Made by a program: the position numbers and the translations under genes. From NCBI GenBank assembly GCA_037974665.1, contig CM075764.1:118358325-118422324 (forward strand): DNA of 64,000 nucleotides. The letters are read 5' to 3'. A model generated the notes under the pieces. That model was given only the letters and a program-made list of their open reading frames with translations. It made no database searches and had not been told where the DNA came from. Positions 12,132-24,700 of this stretch are shown here, piece by piece. The DNA is from Ehretia macrophylla. Taxonomy: Eukaryota; Streptophyta; Magnoliopsida; Boraginales; Ehretiaceae. Each line of letters opens with the position of its first letter. Positions within the stretch are counted from its first letter, which is position 1.

Positions 12132-12650
12132 ATGAAAAAGCCAAAGCAATCAGATAGCTGTGAAGGCAAAGGAGGCAAAATGGAGATGGAACCAGAGGAA
12201 ACAAACCTTCCTCCCATGGGAGCTCATCATTGAAATCTTCTCAAGACTTCCTGTGAAGTCTCTGATGCGTTTCATGTCAGTTTCTAAACCATGCTACACT
12301 TTAGTCGATGAACCTCACTTCATTAACAAACATCTTAAACAATCCACACAACGGAGTACTCTCTAAACCTCAAAGGGGTCATTCTTAGCCCTACATTGAA
12401 ACTTAATAAACATCTCATTTCATGCCCCCTCTTCTTTGTCCCAAGAACCCATTGAGGATGCGAAGCGTGTTTACCCCATGCAGGATAAATGAAGAGGGAC
12501 TCTTGTTATGTAAGCCTTCTACTAGATAATTCAAGAGGGCCTCAAATTCGACAATAGAAACACCCTTCGATTTTCAATCCTATTAGGAGCTGGCAGGAAT
12601 TACTCATGTCTTAGGTTTTGATTCATTAAACATAAAATTTAAGCTATATT
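12132..12650 (+). pseudogene. F-box (F-box-associated type) pseudogene
   Basis: An F-box is readable around 12200-12335, with LPWELIIEIFSRLPVKSLMR followed by the usual VSK and PHFI positions. F-box proteins recruit substrates to SCF ubiquitin ligases. The natural ATG at 12132 is in a different frame from the F-box, so a frameshift lies near 12205. A TAA at 12364-12366 ends the F-box frame, and the sequence continues in another frame. Farther on, a degraded FBA-like segment (GLLLCKPSTR, then a GFDSLN motif near 12620) is broken by stops. The gene is therefore dead. The Copia element at 12774 lies just downstream and may have interrupted the rest. Confidence 0.75.
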
Positions 12651-12773
12651 GTCTAACAATCAACTATATAATCTTGATGATCTGAGAGAGAGATACTCAC
12701 ACTGGTAGATTATGTTTATCATAAAATCGTAATCGGCTGCTGCTCTCGAATGCACTAGTTTCTTGCTAGAATA

Positions 12774-13268
12774 TGTTAGATCTAGATCTATAATTTAAAT
12801 ACTTGTTAGATCTAAATCTGAAATTTATGCCTTGTGATATTAGATCTACAGATCTAGATTTAATTTCATGCTTCGTTTAGATTATCAAGATTACATAATG
12901 AAATGATAAGAATGACATACCCGAATCCATGACGACGAGATGAATATGATCCGGGAAAAGGTCTTCCACAAGCTCACACTTCTCTCCTACTTGATGTCTC
13001 TCAATTATGGGATTGAAGACTAGAGAATTATTGTGTGTGGCCTTGGGGACCAATCCCATGTTATATAGGCAACTTAACTAGAGACCCATTAACTCTAGTT
13101 TGGTTCTCTATTATTGGTACAACACATTACAAAGTCCATACATTATAAGATGTTAATTAGGATCAACTATATTGGATCACTTAATTATCCTAATTAGAAT
13201 AGAAGTCCAAATATAATTGTGAATGATTTGTAAGCCCATATTAAGTTATTAATAATAATAACCCAACA
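12774..13268 (-). repeat. Copia 1, 3' LTR
   Basis: A 495-bp terminal repeat matching 19754-20248. Next to it, at 13269-13280, is the polypurine tract, read as AAGTGGGAGAT on the - strand. Confidence 0.95.
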
Positions 13269-13721
13269 ATCTCCCACTTGGGCTACAAATTAATACCGAA
13301 GACAATTATATTTGTTAACTGTAGGTGCGCACAAAATTACTTTTTATTCTTAAAACATCTTCCAAATCAATCTGGTCCATCTCCTATACCAGCATGAGAC
13401 CAAAGCGACCTTTGTTACATTTCATCGTAACTCGATCCATCAATGATCACCATACCAAATATAATCAACGACATAGATCAAGTATGGATGTGTGGCTGGA
13501 AATTACATGCAATGTGATCTCAGACATGTCTATTTCCAATTGGTCCTTAACTTTATTCCGTAGTGAGATCAAACCTTAGTCTTTCAAACTTTATGCCAAA
13601 CCGCAATTGAAAGATAACACATTCAGAGTAATAACTAACAGTAAAACCATCAACTTTATTCTGCAGAAAAACTGAACATACTGTGTCAAGAAAAGGAACT
13701 GACGATATACATAGACTTCCA

Positions 13722-15512
13722 CTAAAACTGCATACCATCAAATAACACAACACCCATATGAACAGTATGCTCATGAAAGACCTTGGGTGGTAAACCTTTA
13801 GTAAGTGGATCTGCAAGCATGGAGTCTGTCCCTATATGTTCAATTGACACTAACTTACTCTGAACTCGTTCCTTAACAACTAGAAACTTAATGTCTATAT
13901 GCTTAGACTTTGACGAGCTTCTGTTGTTGTTGGAATATAGAACTGCCGATAGATTGTCACAATATACTTTAAGTGGTCTTTCAATACCATCTACAATACG
14001 TAGTCCAGTGACAAAATTTCGCAGCCATATCGCATGATTAGTTGTCTCATAACATGCTATGAATTCTGCTGCCATAGTGGAAGGAGCTATAAGTGACTGC
14101 TTAGCACTCCTCCAGGAAATAGCACCTCCAGATAACATGTAAACATAGCCAGAAGTAGATCTTTTAGAATCTTGGAAACCCGCAAGATCGGAGTCAGAAT
14201 ATCCAATGATCTCCAAATTATCTGACTTTTGATAGGTGAGCATGTAATCTTTTGTTCTCTTTAAGTACCTCATAACCCTTTTGACTGCTTTCCAATGATC
14301 CATCCCAGGGTTACTTAAGTATCTTCCTAACATACCAACAATGAACGCTAAATCCGGACGCGTACATACCTGAGTATACATAAGACTCCCTACAGCCGAT
14401 GCATAGGGAACCTTTTGCATCTCTTTTCTTTCAATTTCATTCTTGGGGCATTGGTTGAGACTAAACTTGTCTCCTTTAGCAACGGGAGTATTTCCTTGTG
14501 CACAATCTATCATGCCAAATCTAGCAAGTACCTTATTGATATAACTCTTTTGTGATAACCTAAGGACACCTCGAGAGCGATCTCGATGTATCTTAATTCC
14601 TAATACAAAAGAGGCGTCACCAAGATCTTTCATTTCAAAATGCTTACTTAGAAATTTCTTGGTTTCGTGCATTAAGCCTATATCGTTGCTAGCTAGTAGT
14701 ATGTCATCGACATAAAGTACTAGGAAGATAAATTTACTCCCACTAAACTTGTGATATACACAGTCATCAACAACATTAACCTCAAAACCATACAAGACAA
14801 TGACTTGATGAAACTTGTGATACCATTGACGAGAAGCTTGCTTGAGACCGTAGATGGACTTCTTGAGTTTGCAAACCATAGACTTTGAGTCATCTAATAC
14901 AAAGTTTTCTAGTTGCACCATGTATATGGTTTCCTCAATGTCACCATTGAGAAAAGCCGTCTTAACGTCCATCTGATGTAGCTCTAAATCAAAATGAGCC
15001 ACAAGTGCCATTATCGTTCTAAAAGAGTCTTTCGTAGAAACTGGAGAAAAAGTCTCTTTATAGTCAATGCCTTCCTTTTGAGTGTAGCCCTTAGCAACTA
15101 GACGTGCCTTATATCTTTCAATGTTGCCCTTTGAATCCCTCTTGGTTTTAAATATCCATTTACAACCAATGGGCTTCGCACCTTCAGGCAACTTGACGAG
15201 ATCCCAAACGTCATTATCCTTCATGGACTTCATTTCCTCATTCATGGCATTGATCCACCTTTGACAATTAGCACTTTGTTTGACTTGTTGGAAGTTGATT
15301 GGATCATCTTCCATTGTCCCTATGTCAAACTCATGCTCTTGAAGAAATACAATATAATCACTTGAAATCGCACTTCTTCTTTCTCTAGTAGATCGCCTAA
15401 GTGGCACTTCCTCTTGAGGTTGTTGAGTTTGTTCTTCTGGAGCAACACCTTGATTTTGAGTAGGAAGGTTTATAGGGATATCCTCATTGTTGTCTTGAAC
15501 AATGTCAGTAGG
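13722..15512 (-). pseudogene. Copia 1 reverse transcriptase and RNase H region
   Basis: This frame encodes the Copia RT (motif YVDDILLAS near residue 230 of the open frame starting at 15407) and the RNase H domain with the Copia landmarks RSTSGYV and LADPLTKGL. It copies element RNA into DNA. The open frame is continuous with the integrase frame except for the TAG at 15513-15515, so in the parent element this was the C-terminal half of one polyprotein. RT and RNase H motifs themselves look intact. Without readthrough or an internal start the domain is not translated together with the rest. Confidence 0.9.
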
Positions 15513-17195
15513 CTAATCACTGTCAATAACAATGTTTGGAAAAGGAATAAATTCTTCTTCAAAGACAACATTCCTAACCTTATCTTCCCCCTCAAACACA
15601 ACATCCTCAAGAAATCTCGCATTTCCCGTTTCGAAAAAGGACTTAGTTGAGGGATTATAAAACTTAAAACCCCTCGACCTTTTAGCATACCCAACAAAAT
15701 AGCAGCTAATTGTTCTTGAGTCCAGTTTCTTTTCATGTGGCCTATAAGGCCTCGCCTCAGCTGGACAACCCCAAATGTGCAAATGCTTTATGCTAGGCTT
15801 CTTGCCTAACCATAGTTCATAAGGAGTTTTAGCTACCGCTTTACTAGGTACTCTGTTCAGTATATATAATGCAGCCTTTAGTGCCTCTCCCCAGATTGAC
15901 TCTGGTAATGAAGAATGACTAATCATGCTTCTTACCATATCCTTTAGAGTCCTATTTCGTCTTTTAGCAACACCATTCATGCTAGGTGAACCCGGCATTG
16001 TGTATTGTGGGACGATTCCACATTCTTCTAGGAATTTGGCAAAAGGCCCTAGACATTGTTCACCTGATCCATCATATCTGCCATAGTATTCACCACCACG
16101 GTCAGATTTGACGGCTTTAATCTTTTTGCCTAGTTGATTTTCAACTTCGGCTTTGAAGGCCTTAAAAACGTCCAAGGATTGTGACTTCTCATGTATTAAG
16201 TATAAGTATCCGTAACGAGAATAATCGTCTATAAAAGTGATAAAATACTGTTGACCATTCCAAGAAGCCGTAGGGAATGGACCACAAATATCAGTATGAA
16301 TCAATTGTAAGACACCAGAACTTCTCTTGGCACTTAACTTTCTGTTGTTTGTCAGTTTCCCTTTAATACAATCAACACACACATTATGGTCTGTGTAATC
16401 AAGGGGTTCAAGTATTCCGTCTGACACAAGTCTTTGAATTCTCCTTTCAGAAATGTGACCTAAACGCTTGTGCCATAATGTGGCGGAATTCTCATTTGTT
16501 AATTTGCGTTTTGTACCTTTTGAACTTATTTGCAAGGATTCATTAAATGAAGCAATGGTATTGAACATATATAGTTTATCAATTAAGGAGCCAGTTGCAA
16601 TTAGAGTAGAATTGAGGAAAAGACTAACTTTATTGTTTCCAAATGAACAAGAATAACCATATTTGTCCAAAACAGAAACAGAAACCAAATTCTGTCTAAA
16701 TGACGGTACAATATAAGTCTCTCTCAATTCAACATAATGACCAGTCTCAAAAGATAATCTAAAAGTCCCAATGGCTTCAACCGAAACTGCTTTGCCATTG
16801 CCCACATAGATGAATCTTTCAGCATCATTTGGTGGTCGGCTCCACAGGCATCCCTGCATAGACATACTTGTATGAGTAGTAGCACCTGAATCTACCCACC
16901 AAGTATTGCTAGGTACAGAAGTTAAATTAACTTCAGAACAAACCAAAGTAAGAAGCATACATTTCTTTACACGCCATGTGGCGTACTTGGAACAATCCTT
17001 CTTCACATGCCCAGGTTTCTTGCAAAAGAAACAGGTAAATTCCTGATCCTTATTCTTTTGAAGTTTGTTGGGTTGTGATGTTCTTACTGCAGCTTCTTTA
17101 CCTTTATTCCTTTTTCGCTTATTGTCCTTTGAGGTAGTTGCAATATGAGCACTTTCGATATTCTTATCTCGCTTCAATCTATCCTCTTCTTGCAC
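15513..17195 (-). pseudogene. Copia 1 zinc knuckle, protease and integrase region
   Basis: The 560-codon frame holds, in order: a CCHC zinc knuckle ([14 protein letters not shown]), the aspartic protease motif DSGATTH, the GAG-pre-integrase zinc-binding segment (HKRLGH ... CVDC) and the integrase core. Integrase Asp residues are visible in FIDDYSRYG and SDRGGEYYG. The expected Glu in the NGVAERRNRT-type motif is Lys (codon at 15963-15965), which should abolish strand transfer. The frame stops at 15513-15515, before RT. It therefore represents a protein that could cleave itself but not integrate. Confidence 0.9.
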
Positions 17196-17790
17196 ACAGT
17201 GGGAAATAAGCTCATTAAGAGTCCATTTATCCTTTTGAGTGTTATAACTCCAATAAATTGTCCATAGTGTGCAGGAAGGGATATAAGTACCAAATGCACG
17301 AGCAAGTCATCAGACAACTCTAACTTTAGTGCCTTAAGTTTTGAAGCGATATTAAACATCTCCATAATGTACTCCCTTATGTTTTCTTTTCCTTTATACC
17401 TCATCTGGACAAGGTCAGCTAAAAGCTTGCTTGTCTCAACCTTTTCGTTCTTTGCAAAACGTTTTTCAATTTCTTGAAGGAAACCTTTAGCAGTTACCTC
17501 ATCGGGCATACCGCCCCTAAATGCATCTGGAACGTTGCGCTTTAGCATCATTAGACTAATGCGATTAGAACGATCCCACTTCTCAAAGTTCCCTTTAGCC
17601 TCAGTGGAACTTGTCTCCGTAAGAGAAGCAGGTTGTTCTTTTCTTAATGCCTAGTCTAAATCCAAACAGCAGAGAACCAACTGAACGTTCTCTTTCTAGT
17701 TCTTAAAGTTTGTGCCATTAAGCACAGGGATTGAGTTTATGTTGGCAGTAACATTAGCAGCAGTAGCAGTAACTGAATCCAAATAGAGAA
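17174..17790 (-). pseudogene. Copia 1 gag, with stops and frameshift
   Basis: Capsid-type gag (UBN2-like) can be read upstream of 17195 but is broken. In-frame TAG codons lie at 17651-17653 and 17696-17698, and a one-base frame change near 17245-17255 separates it from the zinc-knuckle frame. The longest open piece is 17174-17551. Residues such as GFLQEIEKRF and KLLADLVQMRY mark the family. It supplies no complete capsid. Confidence 0.85.
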
Positions 17791-19738
17791 TAAATAAATA
17801 ACATAAGCTCACAAATAAAATTTATATCAAGACACATATACAAGTTAAAACCAAATAAACATGTAAATGCAAGACATAATTTTTCATACAACTGTAGTGA
17901 TGGGCCCATTAAATAAGATACCTAGCACAACATCAATGACCTTCCTTTGGGCCGATCATTAACTTGTAAGTGGTACTCTCCATGTAGAAATCAAATGTTG
18001 ATAATAAATCCGGTCAAACAACAACCTTCCTTTGGGCCGACGTGTTGTCCACATAAAAATTTTATAATTATCACACATTTATTTCCACAGGTGTGTTTGC
18101 TATTTAGCCAATTAATGACCTTCCTTTGGGCCGATCATTAATTGCATAAACAACAAACACATACATCTAATTATCTCAAAATAAACCAATCTACGCAAAA
18201 GAGGTTACTTTGGCAACATTAAGCTTTAATCAATTTATTTTTAGATAAAAGACGCAAGTTCAAAATTTGAAATCAATTATCAAATCTCATTTTGCACATT
18301 AGTCCATTTAGCATGCATCAAATATAAGACAACTAAATAAACATATATGCAACAACATGAACTTGGTGGATCATGGACTTAGTGGTTGATCAAATCCGAG
18401 CGATATAAATTAGATCAATCACAAAACCTAAGCAAATACTTCAAAAAAAAAAAACTTCAACACCTCCAAGTTCATCAACTCCTTGTTTGATCTTGTACCG
18501 CTTGCAAGGTAGATTATATAATTATTACATCATATGTCTCACTACAAATCACACTCTTGCAAGAAATATAAAAATGAGACTTATGTCTCAATTACAAACT
18601 AAATGAATGAAAAAAAAAATATTATTACAATCATTCAACCATTCGTCTATAAGTCCATGATCCATCCAAACATCCATAATGTCAAGTTATAATTAAAACA
18701 ATTAACTTGCACAAAAGACATAAGGGCAGAAAAATAAAATTAAAACCTTAATTTTCTGTTACAACCAAATATCTATGTATATATATGATGGTCCAATTTA
18801 AACATAAGTTTAAGTGTGGCGTTGCTGGTCAGAAACTCTAATTTCATTTAGAACGTCGTGTGTTCAAATCACAGTAGAGTCTTCTGTTTGATTTTATTTT
18901 CCTTAAAATTTCTGTTAGAACCAAATAGCTATGTATATAAATTTGGTGGTCCGCTATTGACACAAGGAAGGGCCTAGTCCAGCTGGTTAAGAGTTCCATT
19001 ATTAGGCAGAAGGTCTTGTGTTCGAACCATGCTACACCCGCATTATGTAAGTTATTATTTTAGTCTTTAGTTACAAAAAAAAAAACTAAAAGAACTATTA
19101 CATAGTTGGGGTTCGAACCTAAGACCTCAAGATCACATTGCAAGCTTCTAACCGCTGTGACAACCTCAACTATTGGTATAAAAACGCAAGCTTAATAATA
19201 TAAACCCTTTGGTTTCACGTCATAGAAAAAAAAACGACAATTCCAGACTAGCAAGAATCGAACCCAGGACCTCAAGACAAAATACATGCTGTTAACCACC
19301 AGACCAAGATAGCATATTTGTATTAAATTCTACTGAATATAATGATATAACCGTTGACAGTCAAAACAGTACATTCGAATTTCATACTAAATCTATGCAT
19401 CAACCATGTATAGATCTAAATATCATAAATCATAAACTTCATAGATCTAAGATCTAAAATCATTCTCAAACCAAATCAATCATGTGAATCATGTATAGAT
19501 CTAAAGATCATAAATCATAAACTTCATAGATCTAAGATCTAAAACCATTCTCAAACCAAATCAATCATGTGATCAAAATTAATGAAGATCAAAATAGATC
19601 ATACACATAATTATGTATCAAATCCTAAAATCATATGGATCTAAACATACAATCATGTATATTTGTGATATAATTATGAGATCTACATTAATCATATTTA
19701 GATCTACATAATCAATCCTAATAATCTAATACGAAGGT
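17791..19738 (-). other. Copia 1 untranslated leader with internal repeats and tRNA-like modules
   Basis: This roughly 2-kb leader between PBS and gag has no coding content. It contains CCTTCCTTTGGGCCGA three times (near 17940, 18025 and 18120). Four modules show B-box-like GTTCGAAYC motifs with an upstream A-box-like stretch: about 18815-18875 (+), 18970-19035 (+), 19104-19170 (-) and 19250-19312 (-). A duplicated block of about 80 bp lies near 19440-19570. The modules may be SINE-derived. Confidence 0.55.
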
Positions 19739-19751
19739 GGCTCTGATACCA
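19739..19751 (-). other. Copia 1 primer-binding site
   Basis: On the - strand this reads TGGTATCAGAGCC, two bases inside the 5' LTR. It is complementary to the 3' end of initiator methionine tRNA, the usual primer of plant Copia elements. Confidence 0.9.
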
Positions 19752-19753
19752 CT

Positions 19754-20248
19754 TGTTAGATCTAGATCTATAATTTAAATACTTGTTAGATCTAAATCTG
19801 AAATTTATGCCTTGTGATATTGGATCTACAGATCTAGATTTAATTTCATGCTTCGTTTAGATTATCAAGATTATATAATGAAATTATAAGAATGACATAC
19901 CCGAATCCATGACGACGAGATGAATATGATCCGGGAAAAGGTCTTCCACAAGCTCACACTTCTCTCCTACTTGATGTCTCTCAATTATGGGATTGAAGAC
20001 TAGAGAATTATTGTGTGTAGCCTTGGGGACCAATCCCATGTTATATAGGAAACTTAACTAGAGACCTATTAACTCTAGTTAGGTTATCTATTATTGGTAC
20101 AACACATTACAAAGTCCATACATTATAAGATGTTAATTAGGATCAACTATATTGGATCACTTAATTATCCTAACTAGAATAGAAGTCCAAATATAATTGT
20201 GAATGATTTGTAAGCCCATATTAAGTTATTAATAATAATAACCCAACA
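19754..20248 (-). repeat. Copia 1, 5' LTR
   Basis: A 495-bp terminal repeat of the same length as the other LTR. It drives transcription on the - strand and is followed by the primer-binding site. Confidence 0.95.
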
Positions 20249-20253
20249 GAATA

Positions 20254-21019
20254 TGGAGAGGAGAATCTCCAACCATATTGACAGAGTTCACAAGTTTCGG
20301 GAAATAGCTAAAGTATCTAATAAGCCAATCCTATAATTGAAAAACGATAGCAGTAAAATTTCATTTCATTTCATTTCTTTCATTATCCTGGACGATAAAT
20401 ATGTTTATATGCAGACATAGATAAAATAGAAAACCCCAAAGGGCTGTTCTTACTGAAGTATTCTCCAGAAATGACAATAGTGCAGATCCTTGAGAGGGAC
20501 AGTACTTATGGGAGATGCACAGATTTCTTGATAGAAATCCATCGTCCTTCTTCGTTTCTTCGATGGCTGCAGTGAGTTTATCCATCAGATACTTTTCCAC
20601 CTCTTCAGCCATTACAACATACTGCTTTTCCACCTCTTCACTCATTACAGCAGTCTTTAAGGTTCTCAAATTTACCCTTTTTGATGTTTTGAAGATGAGA
20701 TCTTGGGACTAAATTCTCACAGCTTCGGCATCAATTTGATAGTGGAATTTCTTAGAGAATATAAGCTTTGAAATTATTATGCTAGCTATTTGAAAAAAGA
20801 TAACATGTCGAGTATCAACTTGTCTGCCTTCCAAATAGTCCATTGCAAGCCACTTGGCCCAAAAGCTGAAGATGAAGGAAATAGAAGATGGGGCCCAAGT
20901 AAACAAAAATTGCAATCACATGGACTAACCAGAACATAAGAAAGGGTGGAATACACCAAGGCCATGTCAACAGTGAGGACACATCAAATTGGGCCAAGCC
21001 CATTGGAAGCCCAAAAAGA
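20254..21019. other. Spacer with an unrecognised - strand open frame
   Basis: A - strand frame (20361-20712) reads MRTLKTAVMSEEVEKQYVVM and continues with a repeated EEVEK element and a charged segment, suggesting a short coiled coil. An ATG at 20669 is available. I do not recognise the family and find no partner exon. It could be the remnant of a host exon interrupted by Copia 1 or chance coding. The rest of the spacer has no gene. Confidence 0.3.
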
Positions 21020-21200
21020 ATATAATGGTATTTTTAGACTTGTAGTTTGAATTATCTATTGGTCTCACTAAAAAATAAACAGGTATATAAAATATTAAAT
21101 TGTGTATTATGACCTCTACTAAAGAAAAAAATTATTAATCCGCTTGTGTAACCGATGGTCATGCTAGAAGCCAACAAGGGCAAGGGTAAGGGTAAAGGTA
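21020..21200. repeat. Interspersed repeat, copy 1 of 3
   Basis: A block beginning ttggtctcactaaaaa and containing ttaaattgtgtattat and aaccgatggtc recurs at about 26490-26640 and 44465-44610. The other two copies are at equivalent places in the two DC1 units, so this one is an additional copy outside the paired position. Confidence 0.6.
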
Positions 21201-21236
21201 AATGTGGGAGAGTTACGAAAAATAATTTTTTTTTTT

Positions 21237-21724
21237 CAAAAGATATAAAAATATTTTTTAAATTTTGTACTAGCAGTAATATTTAATTAAAAAATATTTT
21301 ACAGTTAATCAATTTTTCGCTGTTACTAAACATCAAAAAATTAAAAAAAAGTATCCACCATTTTTAATTGAAAAATATTTTTCAATTAATTAATTTTTTG
21401 GTGTTACTAAATATTAAAAAATTTTAAAAATATTTTACGCAAATAAACGGAGTCATATTTTTCAATTAATTAATTTTTTGGTGTTACTAAATACTAAAAA
21501 ATTTAAAAAATATTTTAGGCAAACAAACAGAGCCTTAGTAATAAAAGTAAAACAAGCATTAAAAGTTTCACGTAGTTTAACATTTTCCTCACACGTCATA
21601 AGAATAAGTACTTGAATTATGAGGACTGAACAGTGGGACAATAATGTAAGAAGACATCTAAGGAAAAAGAATCAACAACCACAAAAACTCTGGAACCTTA
21701 TCATATAGAGCGAATCCTCTCATA
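21237..21724. repeat. Left edge of the middle DC1-PPR unit
   Basis: From tcaaaagatat onward this matches 37735-38120 of the right unit (including the cggagccttagtaataaaag and ctggaacctt segments) until the Mutator element begins. Beyond the element the match resumes at 25800 against 38125. It therefore marks the paralogous segment and the empty site. Confidence 0.8.
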
Positions 21725-24700
21725 GCTGTCATTTTGTTATAGTGAGATGAGGGACAATCTCAGCCATTGGTGAATTCTCTTTCCATCACAACCATGCAAA
21801 ATGACATGGATTACTTCTTTTTTTTTTGTATAGCTCTATTTTTCTCTCTCCTCTCTCTACAATTTGTCTTCTCTCTCTTCTCTCTCTCTTCTGAATTTTC
21901 TCTTTCCTCTCTCTACAAATATGTCTTATCTATCTTCTCTCTCTTGTCTTTTCTACGTTTTTCTCTCTTTCCTTATTTATTCTTTGAATTTAATTTTTTA
22001 CCTAACAAACTTTTTCTCTTTCTTCACTTAACCGAAAATTTTATTTTTTCTTGCAAATATACATAACTATTTTGAGTCTTCTTGCAAGATTAACCGAAAA
22101 TTTTATTTTTTCTTTATTTAGCTTATTCAATTATTTTTCTATTTTATCATTATCTATTAGTTTTTTTTTTGGTCAGTATCTCATTTGTTGTTTATCCATA
22201 TAGTTGGCTAACTGATATGGAGATTCTTTTGTGAGTTTTTTTTTAATGATTTTTTATGTGGTTATTTGTTTAACTTAAGTAGTCAGCATTATTTTATTAT
22301 TATTATTTTTTTGTTAGTTAGTATTTTAGTGATGATATGGGTTTATCCAACAAAAATTACTTAGTAAGAAAAGATACGAGTCTATTGATCAAATCAACAA
22401 CAAAAAAAAAGAAATGTGCGTGATGTTCAATTTGTAAAAAAATGGGTGACAGTACTAATAAATGATTCGAAAGTGTTCAAGCTAAATTAACATTGTCTAA
22501 GAGTAATGACGACAGCCAACAAGGTAAATTAACAATATTTAGAGTTAGCTCAAATGTAATCCAAAATTAATTAAAAAAAGTGTTCAACAACAACGAAGTC
22601 ATATTAAAAATATCGTCTTTGGATGAGAATGAACAATTGAATCAGCTTGATGTGTCTAATTAGACGTCTGAGTTGAAATTGTCTACATTCAAGTCAAAAG
22701 CCTATCACAAACATAAAATTGTTGTGTTATAAAAAGAGTAAAACTGATATATAATATACGTAATATAACACATCAATTTAATATTTGTACCTGGCCGCCA
22801 TGCATGTTAGTAGATACTTGACCTTGGTCAAATGACAATGTTGGTTGAAAACAAAGACCATAGGAAGACTGACTCTGATGATGAAATAAATGAGTGGCAG
22901 AGTTAAGCAATGTAGGATAACCTTCCGTTGTTTGTAGATTATGAGTGGATTGATCTATGAACGACACAGGATGATATTGAAGACGAGGGCGAGGTTGATG
23001 TTGGGACAAGTATTGGGGCTGATATTGGGACAAATATTGAGGCTCATATTGGGATATGTATTCATGAAGTCGATGGGGGGGTCGGTATTGAGGTGGCAGA
23101 GGTTGAGTGGAGGCACTCTCATGCATAACCTAATATATAGTATAATTATAATTAGTGAAATTGAAACAAAGAGAAAGAAATTATAGCAAACAATTAAGAT
23201 CAGGAGTATACTTGTGACTTTTTAGTATTTTTACGCAAATTTCTTTCCAATGAGCTAATTACTCGTCATCTCCCACGAGGACCTGTGTTGGTCGGTTTGG
23301 CAACTCCTTTGGCTCGATTATCTTGATTATTTGGATCAACATTAGCTGACTCAACTTCTTCATTGTGGCTCGACCCTTTAATTTGAACATTTCGAAGCAC
23401 ATCTTCAATGACAATCAACAATTTCTCAATTTCTCTCATACCCATATCGTAAGATTCTTCAGTTTCGGATGCTCTACACGAAACCTTACGTAAGACAGAG
23501 TTTAATGACTTGTATCTCAGAGTTCGTGCACTTTTCGGATCAGGGTCAATTATACGACCTTGCATGTCACTTACATTCTCTGATCTAGCTACCTTTGTCC
23601 ATCTTTTCAAAATATAATTGTCAGGTGTCTCCAAGTGATGCATGACTTCTTTTAAAACTTTTTTCATATGGCAGCATAAGATGCCTCGCATATGAAAAAA
23701 CTTGCAACTACATGATAACATTCCATTTTCACTTCTTGTAACTCGATGACATGAATTACACCCGGGGGAAGGAGATATAACAAAAAATGGACAATTTTCT
23801 TCCATACCCATCTCTTGAACATAAATATCAACAGACTTATGAAATTGTTTCACACATTTATCAAAGATTTTTTGTGTAAAAATGCTACCAGCATGTTCCA
23901 ACCACTTACTTACTTTACTATGTTTGACCACTTTATAAATTATATGATAATCTGCTTCACGCTCTTTGTACCGCTTTTCTTCAATGAAATTCTCAAAATG
24001 AGTGAAAAATTGAGTGAAACTATAATGTGACTTTAGATACTTTTTCATAGTGGCATTATTACTCTCACTCAATTGTGTGGTTTTCATCCCAGCTGACCAA
24101 TATTGTTTTACCTGTGGCCAAGCCCACTTTTCCCTCAATTCAAATATCATTTTCAGCCATGTATTCTCCCTAAAATCATATTCATCTAACATGTTATTCC
24201 ATTCATCAATCCAATCGTCTTCCTCTTCCGGTTCTTTAAAAAACCTCCCAAACACATTCCTAACTCCACCTTCACCCCGTAAATAAGGTGACAAATGCTT
24301 TATTGCATTTTGCATAATGTGCCACTTACAGAGACGGTGAAATGTGTCAGGCATAACCTCTTTCAAGGCTTTTGCGATTGATGAATCTTGATCAGTGAAA
24401 ATTGTTTTGGGGTACTTGTACGACATGGCATGTAGAAAAGTCTCAAATAACCATACAAAAGATTCTGCAGTTTCATCATACATTAGTGAAGCTCCAAAAA
24501 TTGTAATCTCACGATGATAATTGAACCCCAAAAAACAAGCAAATGGCCTGCAATCTTTATTAGTTTTGTAAGTGGTGTCAAATGAAACTACATCACCAAA
24601 TTGTCCATAATCAATAATCATTTGTGCATCAGCCCAAAAAATGTTAGTGATTTTTTCTTCACTATCTAACTGAAACGCATGATAAAATGATTCATTTTCA

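Larger units (their letters stand above)
12774..20248 (-). mobile_element. Copia LTR retrotransposon 1 (complete, defective)
   Basis: A 7475-bp element on the - strand is bounded by two 495-bp LTRs (TG...CA ends) and a perfect 5-bp duplication GAATA (12769-12773, 20249-20253). The order on the - strand is LTR, PBS, a long leader of about 2 kb, gag, protease, integrase, RT and RNase H, polypurine tract, LTR. This is the Copia order. The LTRs differ at about nine positions by eye, so the insertion is fairly young. Coding lesions make it unable to move by itself: stops in gag, a gag frameshift, a stop between integrase and RT, and a changed integrase active-site residue. Confidence 0.95.

Noticed and set aside
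19000..19312. Functional tRNA genes
   Set aside because: Only A/B-box-like pieces are visible; I cannot draw a full cloverleaf with anticodon and matching acceptor stem.
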